Part shown: positions 54,848 to 64,000 of the stretch, piece after piece | Position numbering within the stretch: position 1 is the stretch's first letter | How the letters are laid out: every line of letters begins with the position of its first letter | Source: Boswellia sacra | Taxonomy: Eukaryota > Streptophyta > Magnoliopsida > Sapindales > Burseraceae | DNA length: 64,000 nucleotides | Direction: 5' to 3' | Assembly (NCBI GenBank): GCA_013180625.2 | Contig: SNVD02002618.1 | Coordinates: forward strand, 62,001-126,000 | The notes under the pieces: generated by a model | What the model saw: the letters and a program-made list of their open reading frames with translations, nothing else | Databases searched by the model: none | Told to the model about the DNA's origin: nothing | Program-made: the position numbers and the translations under genes

Positions 54848-56214
54848 ATGGCCACCTCTGCTCCTAACAAACATAACCAGCCCCAACGCCCACCTCACAC
54901 CGCTTAAACACACCCACCTACTCGAAACACCACCCACACACAACCCTTCCCCAAACCACCCGGTTCTTGGGCTGATAGGGTTCGGGTTACTGAGGCCAGC
55001 ACTAGATTTTCTCTTGACTCGATAGCCCAGAAGGACCTGGGTTCGATTCTTGAGCTCCCTGATGATTTGGTTGATGATGCTGGGGCTGTTTTGTTGCGTT
55101 GTATTGTGGGATTTTTTCCAGGTTATACTATGTATTTCCATGCTGCACGTTCCATTGCCATGCGTGCATGGAAATCTAGTGGTTTAGAGGATGTCCGCTC
55201 TACTAGGACAGGTTTCTTGATATTCAGATTTAGAACTGTAGAGGAGGTTCATGATATTTTAGAGCGAGGGCCTTGGATGTTTGGTGGGAAGCACATCATT
55301 CTCCAACAGTGGAATCCTTATTTCTCTTTTGACCAGAGTAGGATTTCCAGGATCCTAGTCTGGGTTCGGTTACATGAACTACCGTTTCTATTGTGGTCAG
55401 CCAGAGCACTCAGTGCTATTTCTAGTATGGTTGGTCGACCATTATCATGTGACAGGATGACTTCTGAGCAGACTAGGTTATCCTATGCTAGGGTTTGTGT
55501 TGAGATAGATGTAGAACATTCTTCAGTTCAAGACTTTGAGATCTAGTGTAAGTTATCTTCTAAGCCTATCAAGATTAGAGTAGAATATGAATGGAAACCG
55601 AAGCGCTGTTCCAAGTGTTGTTTATTTGGCCATACTTGTCTTGTGCCTGTTGTGCTTTCTTCTTCTAGAGAGGCTGAGGCGCCAGATACTACTACAGCCC
55701 CTATCTTACGAGACAATGGGAAGACGGATGACCCTGCTATTGCAATAGTAGAGGCTGATCAGGATCTAATTATTGCTGCAGATGTAACCCTAGTTCTACA
55801 AGACAATGGTAAAGGTATTGCTACAGAATCCACACTAGCCGGACCTCTTGCTCCACTGACTTCAAATCTAGTAAATACAGAGACGGATTCAATTGATAGG
55901 ATCTTTGCTGAGATAGGTCAGGTTACTATTTTGAGTCTGCTTCTGATTTTGATTCACTATCTCCTATTGAGGATCACCAGGATCAGATATTGAAGTGCTC
56001 TTTTAGCTATATAGCTGCTTTGCCTGATTCTTCAGGGATTGCCCCTCCAGAGGGGTTTGTTGCTCCGGATCCTCCAAAATCGACTGTGACGCCTTTGGAT
56101 AGTCGACCACTTGCCACTGTTACAAAATCCATTGTTACTCATCCTGTTGGAAAGGTTAACAAAGTTCAGATTAAAAAGGGTAGTAATGGAGTTAAAGGGG
56201 GTACGCGCCTGTGA
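54848..56214 (+). pseudogene. LINE (L1-like) ORF1, DUF4283-type
   Basis: ATG at 54848 (MATSAPNKHNQPQRPPHTA). After a TAA at 54905 the same frame continues: SWADRVRVTEASTRFSLDSI, then the DUF4283-like domain at 55040-55545 (RTGFLIFRFRTVEEVHDILE, RGPWMFGGKHIILQQWNPYF, ILVWVRLHELPFLLWSARAL). After a TAG at 55545 it reads IKIRVEYEWKPKRCSKCCLF then GHTC, a zinc-knuckle-like CX2CX4H end typical of plant LINE ORF1. A frameshift near 55990 leads to the end at 56214. ORF1 binds the element's RNA in relatives. Two stops and one frameshift make it inactive. Confidence 0.85.
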
Positions 56215-56258
56215 TGATTTTCTTTATTGAGTTTTGAGTTTTTTTTTTCCAGTTTCCT

Positions 56259-56747
56259 ATGATAGGAAGTTGGAATATTAGAGGCCTTAATGGCTTCTCT
56301 AAGCAGCGAGCAGTTAGAAACTGGATTTCTAGGTATTCTTTAGGTTTGATTGGTCTCTTAGAAACTAAGGTTGATCAGCAGCGCCTTACTTTAGTTGTTT
56401 CGGATATTTGTCCTTCCTGGAAGTTCTTATCCAATGCCACTGAGTTAATTGCTTGTAAAGTTTTGGTGTGTTGGGATCCTACTTTGTATAGTTTGAGTGG
56501 TTTGCAGCTTTCTCCGCAGTGGATAGTTTGTCGGGCTACCGGATTATCAGATAGGGTTTCTTTTGGTTTGATCTTCGTTTATGGTTCTAATGCTTCAGGT
56601 GTTCGTCGACAGTTGTGGGATTTTCTCAGAGCTCAGTCCATGAGGTTTGGTGACGAAGAATTGTGGGTTTTTGAAGATTCTGAGGTGGTTGCCATTTTTA
56701 GGGTCTCAAGTCTACAAGATTTTCTCAAAGCGGAGAAAGAACAGTAA
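56259..56747 (+). pseudogene. LINE ORF2 N-terminal endonuclease fragment
   Basis: Starts 44 bases after ORF1 with MIGSWNIRGLNGFSKQRAVR and LIGLLETKVD, the beginning of the endonuclease/exonuclease/phosphatase-type domain of plant L1 ORF2. It continues to FGLIFVYGSNASGVRRQLWD at about 56630. After about residue 130, at the place where the next catalytic block should come, it changes to unrelated sequence. The remaining endonuclease, RT and the tail are absent. The truncation at a 3' side is not the usual 5' truncation of LINEs, so a later deletion or insertion is likely. Confidence 0.85.
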
Positions 56748-57489
56748 GACGAGAGAGAAAGTGTCAAAACTGTTGTTGGAGTATGGTATGAACAGGAAAT
56801 ACCCTAACTGATTTCGTAATACACTTGGCTTAATTTTTAAATTCCCACAAAACTTTATTTTAAAACCCTTTCTAAAACCGCTTAATAACTGTCATTAATG
56901 AATAAAAATTCAAAATTTGATTTCCATTAGAATAAGGAATTCTAATAGAGTTAGGATTCCCGCCACTGAAACTTCTCCCCCTCAATTCAATACAACTGAC
57001 ATGACATTTTGACACATAGACGCACAAGAAAAGTCAAATTTCGGATTGGCACAAAGAGCATCATATGATTACGAAAAACATAACGAAAAACCGTTAAATT
57101 TAACATAACAACAATATCTCAACATCATATGAATCATTCTAAGACAACATATTTCAGAGCTATTTATTACTTTCACATGAAAGCTATTTTTCATTTTTCT
57201 TTTCAATTGATTGAGATATCAAAAATATTATTTTGACATATTATGAATTAATCACATTGGATTATGGATATAGTAGCTTTCACACAATATAGAGGTAGCC
57301 CTTTTCATTTGAGCGGGTGACCTCAACATATTTCTTAGATATCTTGAGGTTACTCTCAATGATGACTTTCACACATCATATATTGGTAGCCCTCTCTATA
57401 TTTTTTTTATTTTAAATCAGTGTCTTATCATTCACACAATTTTTTATATTATAGCTCGCACATGCTAAATTAGAAGAAAACTTATGATA
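56748..57489. other. Unassigned AT-rich region
   Basis: No ORF, terminus or family resemblance seen. Between about 57245 and 57410 a phrase ttcacaca...tat(a/t)...ggtagccct occurs twice about 110 bp apart. It could hold the 3' LTR of the minus-strand copia element, but it does not match the LTR-like sequence at 62469 onward. Confidence 0.35.
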
Positions 57490-57535
57490 TTACAGATATA
57501 ATTATCATAACAGCAAGCAGTATTTATTCAGATAA

Positions 57536-59290
57536 CTAACAGATGCCTAAGGCCTTTCCTAGATTCTCAAATCTTGTTGTCTCTAATGCCTTAGTGTACA
57601 AGTCAGTCAATTGTTTATCAGTGGAGATGTGTTCAATGTGTATCACCTTAGACTCTACAAGTTCCCTTATAAAATGATATCTTATGTCAATGTGTTTTGT
57701 TCTAGAATGCTGAATAGGATTTTTGGAAATATTTATAACATTAGTATTATCACAAAACACAGTTATAGATTTCTATTCAATACAATAATCACTAAACATT
57801 TGCTTCATCCATCGTAGTTGTATGCAACAACTTCCTGCTGCTATGTACTCAGCTTTAGTAGTAGACAAAGAAATAGAATTTTGCTTTTTACTGTGCCAAG
57901 AAACTAAGTTAGTACCAAGGTAAAAACACCCTCATATGTGCTTTTTCTGTCATCTGCATTTCCTGCCCATTCATCATCACTAAACCCTGCAAGATAATCA
58001 TTTATATCTTTAGAAAACATATACCATAATCATGTGTTCCATATACATACCTGATGATTCTCTTAGCTGCTGCCAGTTATGATTCTTTGGGATTTGCTTG
58101 AAATCTTGTAGAAAGTCCCACACTAAAGCACAAATCTGGTCTACTTGTTGTAAGGTATAACAGGCTGCCAATAATGCTTCTGTACAAACTTGCATCAATA
58201 TCTTTTCGTGCATTGTCTTTTGAAAGTTTAAGGTTAGTACTGATAGGAGTTTTTGTTGGTTTTGAATTCTCAAGCCCAAATTTTCTTTACAAGATTTTTA
58301 GCACATTTTGATTGAGATATGAATATCTCATCATTCATTTACTTAACCTACAATCCAAGAAAGAAATTTAATTCTCTTACAATGCTCATCTTAAACTCTT
58401 CTTGCATCAACTTAACAAACTTATTAGTTTTACTTTTGTTAGTTGATCCGAAAAAAATGTCATCAACATATATTTGAGCAATAATAAAATAGTTTGATGC
58501 ATGTTTGATAAACAAGGTCTTATCATTGTTGCCTCTTTTATAACCTCTATTGATTAAAAAATTTGTCAACCTTTTATACCAAGCTCTAGGAGCCTGTTTC
58601 AATCCATAAAAAGCTTTATGCAATCTGTACACAAAATCAGGATATTTAGGATCTTCAAAACCCTTAGGCTATTCAACAAAAACCTCTTCATTGAGATAGC
58701 CATTTAAAAATGCTGTTTTAACATCCATTTGGTACATCTTAAAATCAAGCAAACAAACAATTACAAGTAGTAATCTGATTGAATTAAGTCCAACTATTAG
58801 TGCAAAGGTTTCATCAAAGTCTATGCCTTCTACATGAGTGTAACCTTGTGCTACTAGCCTAGCCTTGTTTCTTACTACTTGACCACTTTCATTAGTTTTA
58901 TTTTTGAATATCTATTTAGTTCCAATGACATTTGCATTTTTTGGCCGAGAAACTAATTCCCATACTTCATTTCTTTTAAACTGATTAAGTTCAGCTAGCA
59001 TTGCCTGAATCCAAACATCTTCTTTTAAAGCTTCTTTCACATTTTTTGGTTCAACTAATGAAACATAACATGCAAACCTTACCTAATTTCTTACCTTGCT
59101 CCTGGTTTTCATCATGCCATCTAGTGTTCCAATGACAGAGCTGGTTGGATGTGCCTTCTGAATCCAAGTGGGTGGATCTTTCCTTTCATCTTCTTTTCTG
59201 ATTGAATCTTTGTTTAGATATGAGTTGTCAGTTGTCATTCTTGTGTCTGATGTAACAATAGTTGTTTCATCTTTCATAACTAAATCATCT
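57536..59290 (-). pseudogene. RT and RNase H of copia element E (decayed)
   Basis: Reading the minus strand, RT shows LHKAFYGLKQAPRAWYKRLT and IIAQIYVDDIFFGSTNKSK (58348-58632, catalytic YVDD at about 58480) and KMSIVRELNFFLGL. RNase H ends with VINISKNPIQHSRTKHIDI, RYHFIRELVESK and TDKQLTDLYTKALE (57536-57760). Frames change at about 58290, 58650 and 58800. It is a Ty1/copia pol with domains in the normal order behind integrase. Confidence 0.85.
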
Positions 59291-59356
59291 TTATTACTAT
59301 TGTTGTTAGAATCTGATATTTTTTGTATCTTCTATGAAGCTGGTTATGCTTTCCTC

Positions 59357-60362
59357 TTATGAGTATTCTGCATAATCATCAAGATCATCAAAGACTATGT
59401 TTGCAGATTCCATGATTGCCTCAGTTCGAAAATTGTAAACCTGAAATGTTTTTCTATTTTGTGCATGTCCCACAAAAACTCCTTCATCACTTCTTGGATC
59501 TAATTTTTCTAACAGCTCTCTGTCATTTAAGATGTAACACCTGCATCTAAAAACATGAAAATATTTCAAATTAGGTTTTCTACCTTTCAAAATTTCATAA
59601 GGTGTCTGGTTAGTGCCAGGTCTTAGAAAAACTCTATTTGAAATATAATAAGCAGTACTTATTGCTTCAGCCCATAGCCTTTTGGTCAACTTCTTGCGAT
59701 TGAACATCACTTTAGTCATCTCTTGAAGAGTTCTATTCTTCCTTTCCCACAATGCCATTTTGTTTAGGGGTTTTGAGAGCTGAAAATTCATGATCAATAC
59801 CATGATATTTGCAAAAATCAGTATAGCTAACATTTTCAAACTCCTTGCCATGATCACTATTTATTCTTACTATCCTGCCAATGTTCCTATTTTGCTCATT
59901 TTCAAGCTTAACACAATGATTCCTGAAAGCTTCAAAAGTGTCAGATTTTTCTTTAATAAAATCAATCCAAGTATATCTAGAAAAGTCATCAACACAAACA
60001 AATATGTATCTCTTACCTGTAATGCTTTCAATTTACATAGGACCCATAAGATCCATGTGAAGTAAATCAAGTATCTTGGATGTGGTAAGATGTGGATTGG
60101 CTTTGTGTGAGCTTCTAATTTGTTTTCCCATTTGACATGGTCCACAAATTTCATTTATATTGTCATCAAATTTAGGAACTCCTTTTACAGCACGTAACTT
60201 AGTCAATCTAACCAAGTCTTTGTAATTTAAGTGTACTAATTTTTGATGCCACAATTCCAAATATGAAATCTTAGCTTGCAATGCAATTTTTACCAAATAG
60301 CAATTATCTGAAGATCTATTTCCTTCTAAAATGCATTTGCCAAAATTGTCATTAAAATACAT
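59357..60362 (-). pseudogene. Integrase of copia element E
   Basis: The HHCC finger is in LELWHQKLVHLNYKDLVRLT and CGPCQMGKQIRSSHKA (60280-60110). The core, partly in another frame, reads FVCVDDFSRYTWIDFIKEKS and INSDHGKEFENVSYTDFCKY (about 60005-59810). The C-terminal part is 59857-59357: LWAEAISTAYYISNRVFLRP, TNQTPYEILKGRKPNLKYFH and SDEGVFVGHAQNRKTFQVYN. Two frameshifts interrupt. It is better preserved than the integrase of element D. Confidence 0.85.
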
Positions 60363-60635
60363 TTGTTTTGTATGAAATTAACAATATACTTGTCATCACA
60401 TATCTGACTAATACTAATTAGATTAGCTTTCAAACCTTCAACTAGCAAGACATTTTGGAATTTAGGTGGGCCTTTGACATTCAAAGTGCCTTTGCCAATG
60501 ATCTTACTCTTTTCTCCATCTCCATAAGTGACATTTCCTTCCCTGCATACTTTAAAATTTTTTAAAAACTATTTATTTCTAGTCATATGCCTGGAAAAGC
60601 CACTGTCAAAATACCCCAAATCGTTAGAAGATTGT
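60363..60635 (-). pseudogene. Protease of copia element E
   Basis: Minus strand GYFDSGFSRHMTRNK (about 60615-60570) keeps the D-S-G active-site triplet. It is followed by VTYGDGEKSKIIGKGTLNVK and NLISISQICDDKYIV. One stop after TRNK breaks it. Confidence 0.75.
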
Positions 60636-62406
60636 TTAAGAGCAGTAAGAGTAACTTGCATACTGTCTTCTCTTTCTTAACCCACTGCAGTTGTGATTTG
60701 ATAATAGTTTGAACCTTTTTGATCTTTTATGCAAGAGATTCAACAATTTAAAGCATCTAGGCCTAATGTATCCCTTTTTACCACAAAAATAACAAATTGG
60801 AATGAATTTTCTTATCTTGTCAGGACTGGATTTGAAAGAACTCAAAGGAGAAACAAATGTTTCATTGCTTTTTGAACTAGGACTTGACCTTATTAAGTTA
60901 GGTTTAGAATTTTTACCTGATGTTGAAGCTTTTACAAACACTATTTTTGATGAAGATGCAACATTACCTTCTGTGTATCCCAATCCTTGTTTGTTGGATT
61001 TGTCTCTTCCAAGACTCAAGACCTGATCAAGTTTAGTTGACACGATTCTGAGTTGATCAACACATCTTTTGCTCTCAATCAGCTCTGTTGTGATTTTCTC
61101 AATAGGTATTGTTTTGTCTGTTAAAGCAACTCCAATTCCATGATACGGTTTTCAGCATAAGATTTTTCACATTTCAGCACTTTTATCTCCTTCTTTGAGG
61201 TTTTGATTTCTTCCCTCTGATTCAGCCATTCACCATAGAGTGCATTATAAGTCTCTTGTAACTCTTCACAGTATTCTAGACCATCTTCTTCATCTGAATG
61301 GTCAACATTGGTTCTGCAGTGTTCTGTTATGTCAGTCATAACAACTTTCCCTTTATCAGCTACTGATGCTGTGAAAGCAACAAAATTTCTCATGCATTCT
61401 TCATCATCTGAATCAGATTCTGATTTATCACTCCAAGTAGCTGTCAAGCCTTTGTTTTTCTTCTTGAGATTAGCACATTCAGATTGAATATGCCCATACC
61501 TGAACATTCATAACACTGAATCTGTACTTTCTTCAATTTCTTCTTGTCATTCTCCTTGTTGAATTTCCTAAACTTGTCTTCATTTGAGTTTGATGGCTTT
61601 CCTTGATTCTTTTTCTTGAAATTATTTTTCATGAACTTGACATAATTTTTCGTTAGAAAAGCAATCTGTTTAGAATAAGTTTCATCAAGTTCATCATTAC
61701 TCTCATCATAAAATTTTTCAGTTTTAATATTGAATGCAATGCTTTTTCCTTTTTGCTTCCTAGTACTCTAATAAATTTTAAAGTTTTGGAGAATGCCAAT
61801 CAATTCATCAACCCTCATCTCATTAGTGTTTTTAACTTCCTCAATTGCTGAAATTTTAGGTTGAAAATTATCTAGAACAGATATGATAATTTTGCTAACA
61901 ATTTCTGCATCAGTGAAAGTGTTGCCAAGCATGTATATAGAATTTGTGATGTGACATATCTTAGAGTGAAACTCAGAAATTGACTCATCTTCATGCATTA
62001 TCAAATTTTCAAATTGAGAATTCAGTCTCATCAATTTATATCTTTTAACAGATGTGGTACCTTCATGTTTTACCTCAAATATGTCCCAAGCTTCTTTGGC
62101 CATTTTGTACCTAGTAATCTGTCCAAAATTGTTTAAGTCCACTACAGCAAAAATTGCATTAAGAGCCTTTGAGTTCCAACTTGAACGTCGGTATTCTTCA
62201 TCAGTTCATTCCTCCTCAGGTTTGGGTTTAGCATCACCGAAAGCATTCAACTTTATTGGCAGTGTCCATCCTTTAAGCACACTAGTCTATGCCCTATCAT
62301 CAAGAGATTTGATGTACATCATCATTCTTACATTCCAATATGGATAATTACCATTATCAAGAATAGGTGGTTATGTTCTGGATCCTCCATTGCTAATAAA
62401 CTCCAT
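60636..62406 (-). pseudogene. gag of copia element E
   Basis: ATG at 62406 (MEFISNGGSRT), then NGNYPYWNVRMMMYIKSLDD, the YxxWxxRM motif of copia gag. The UBN2-type core is at 62142-61768 (YKMAKEAWDIFEVKHEGTTS, KRYKLMRLNSQFENLIMHED). A first C/H knuckle lies around 61525-61480, split by a frameshift (CYECSGMG / YGHIQSEC). A serine-rich spacer leads to a second knuckle-like CYFCGKKGYIRPRC at about 60800, where the histidine is a tyrosine. Several frameshifts break it. Confidence 0.85.
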
Positions 62407-62454
62407 GCTTCTAGATCAACATGATTGTTTCTTCACTTGTCTATCAGTGAACCT

Positions 62455-62465
62455 GCTCTGAAACA
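62455..62465 (-). promoter_or_regulatory. Primer-binding site of copia element E (degenerate)
   Basis: gctctgaaaca on the plus strand reads TGTTTCAGAGC on the minus strand, two changes from the initiator tRNA-Met-type TGGTATCAGAGC. It places the LTR edge at about 62469. Confidence 0.6.
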
Positions 62466-62468
62466 AAT

Positions 62469-63300
62469 TGTAAGTTTTGAAAGTATGCAGTTATAAGTAA
62501 TATAATAATAAACTGTAAAGTAAATCGACACAGAAGGATTTTACGTGGTTCGGTTATAAAACCTACATCCACGGACAGCTATAGAGCTGCAATTCACTAA
62601 GTTCATGTTTGTACAATCTTTTGGGATCGTTTACAGTGTTGAGCCACTCTCACACACTGACCTAATCTTTGTAAAACAAAATCCCGCCAAGATCTTAAAT
62701 TCTAGTGACACTGCTCACTCTCTGTCGTAGATAACTTAACAACACACCGTTAAGTATATCATAACCTCGATGTTTGACACTGAATTACATAAACACTTAA
62801 CTCGCAAGTTCTCTCAAGTGTCTACTAACTCAAACAGATCTAATCAACAATTTATGTACGTTATAACCTCTTATACATGAATAAAACACTCATAAATTCA
62901 AATTAATGAAACATTCCAATCTGCCTTGAAGCTCTCCTTTCAATTCTTGGAGTGCCATGACATAGACTTCACACAACCAACTAGCTATATATTATGTAAA
63001 CATAACAATATATATAGTGGGAAGTTTGAACAAAATCTCCTTAGATTCCTGTAAAAATCCTAATCAAACTCTCATTAGAATAAAGATAAATATAATAGGA
63101 TGTGATATAAATAACTCCAAAAGGAATTAGGACACAAATAAATATTCTCCTATTTTCACTAGTATACATTAAATAATGTCATAACCTAAGAAGTTATTGA
63201 TTACAAATCAAATACTTTCTAAAATATACTTCTAGAATCAATATAATATCCTTATTTTATCACAAGTTGGTCCAAAATTTATCATGTGCATGGCACATGC
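62469..63300 (-). repeat. 5' LTR of copia element E (right boundary unclear)
   Basis: On the minus strand this runs up to ...cttaca next to the primer site. It carries a ccgaaccacgtaaaatcc motif (about 62541-62560) like the one in the LTRs of element D. No matching 3' LTR is found left of 57536. The LTR could extend through the repeats to the window edge; the limit given is only approximate. Confidence 0.5.
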
Positions 63301-63321
63301 AAGTGTCACACATTGACATAC

Positions 63322-63396
63322 CTTCTAATGCATGCCCATCGAAAAACTTCTAATGCATGCCCATCGAAACACTTCTAATGCATGCCCATCGAAAAA
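63322..63396. repeat. 25-bp tandem repeat, 3 copies
   Basis: cttctaatgcatgcccatcg starts at 63322, 63347 and 63372, exactly 25 bp apart, with a broken fourth start at 63397. Confidence 0.9.
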
Positions 63397-63439
63397 CTTC
63401 TATCATGCACTGCTTCACGGTCTTTAGACCTTCTTATTC

Positions 63440-64000
63440 TTTGAGCCTTCGGCTAAGTATCGTTCATACCTTCTTTGATTTCTTCAGACTTTGCATTCGT
63501 TGGGTTCCATGCCCTTCTTCTTCATTATTCTTTGATCTTCTTTAGTCATTACATTTGTTGGGTTTCATGCCCTTCTTCTAACGATTCTTCAAGTTTCCTT
63601 AATCTGCTTCAGATTTCATATTCAATGGGTTTCATGCCCAAGCTTCTATTCTTGATTCCTTTAAATTCCCTGGGGAAAAATCTGTTGATCATGTTTGGAC
63701 ATTCTTCATTCTTGACTTTTCTTACATTCGCCATTCTTCATTGGGGAGCTCCGAATTCTTGTTTGGTGTATTTTTCACATATTGGTTTCTAGTTTCTCAG
63801 GGAATTCTTTCATGTGATTTCGGACAGAGATTCTATAGACTGAGGTTGTTCTTCTTTCCTTGTGAGTTGCTATACCATTGCTATGGTCAAGTACTTGTCA
63901 CTGATTCCATTGGAAGTGTCTTAAGGTTGATAAGGAATTCCCTTATTTTTCTTTTGTCTTTTTCTCTCCTCTCTCTCTTCTCTTTTCTTTTTTCTCTTCC
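63440..64000. repeat. Divergent repeats with ttgggtt(c/t)catgccc, then pyrimidine-rich end
   Basis: The phrase gttgggttccatgcccttct recurs near 63498, 63558 and 63625 (as aatgggtttcatgccc), at spacings of roughly 60-70 bp, separated by ttctttgat/tcttcaga-like text. The window ends in a CT-rich run (63955-64000). Short ORFs reading through (WVPCPSS, WVSCPSS) are a by-product of the repeat. It may belong to the LTR of element E. Confidence 0.5.

Noticed and set aside
56259..56747. Host endonuclease gene
   Set aside because: It starts 44 bases after a LINE ORF1 and matches the N-terminus of plant L1 ORF2 in both motif and spacing.
1..64000. A bacterial defence system, operon or other non-transposon system
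   Set aside because: All recognisable coding sequence belongs to retrotransposons or a LINE; no Shine-Dalgarno-spaced gene series or non-transposon domain was found.

Overview
This window is plant nuclear DNA made almost entirely of nested, decayed transposable elements; I found no intact host gene, rRNA, tRNA or CRISPR array. The evidence for a plant is the combination of Tat-lineage Ty3/gypsy elements (second RNase H after the reverse transcriptase, plus an antisense ORF after pol), a chromodomain Ty3/gypsy element, Ty1/copia elements with UBN2-type gag and a TGGTATCAGAGC primer site, an L1-like LINE with a DUF4283-type ORF1, and hAT-like elements with 8-bp target duplications. The species cannot be told from the sequence.

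Backbone (978-53557): one Tat-lineage family fills most of the window in a single orientation as LTR-internal-LTR-internal-LTR-internal-LTR-internal, neighbouring units sharing an LTR. LTR1 is 978-2570 (3' end lost). Unit A (3954-13889) is the most complete: gag, protease, a G-patch-like stretch, RT, RNase H, second RNase H, integrase, antisense ORF. LTR2 is 13890-15528. Unit C (15529-38330) starts in the middle of gag. LTR3 is 38331-40279. Unit F (40280-49116) lacks the gag C-terminus and protease. LTR4 is 49117-52369. Unit G (52370-53557) is only a primer-site/leader fragment. An inverted, truncated LTR of the same family follows (53558-54508).

Insertions into the backbone: a reverse-oriented LTR-like piece (2571-3953); a reverse solo LTR of a copia family in gag A (6583-8451, TSD gattt); a complete 5.7-kb chromodomain gypsy element in gag C (15829-21544); a Tat-family solo LTR in integrase C (25651-36059), itself split by a complete 8.6-kb copia element (26149-34735, TSD ccccc); a hAT-like element in the antisense ORF of F (47466-48641, TSD gtcgaaag); a second LTR-like insertion in LTR4 (50662-52044); and a small hAT-like element in leader G (52753-53266, TSD aaattccc).

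Right flank: a 5'-containing LINE fragment (54509-56660), an unassigned AT-rich stretch, a minus-strand copia element (57536-62406) with its upstream LTR to the right, then short tandem repeats to the window edge. All reading frames carry stops or frameshifts, so nothing here is likely to encode a functional protein as it stands. The most interesting signals are the shared-LTR array, the apparently spliced antisense ORF with a minisatellite in its intron, and a hairpin kept in every Tat-family LTR.
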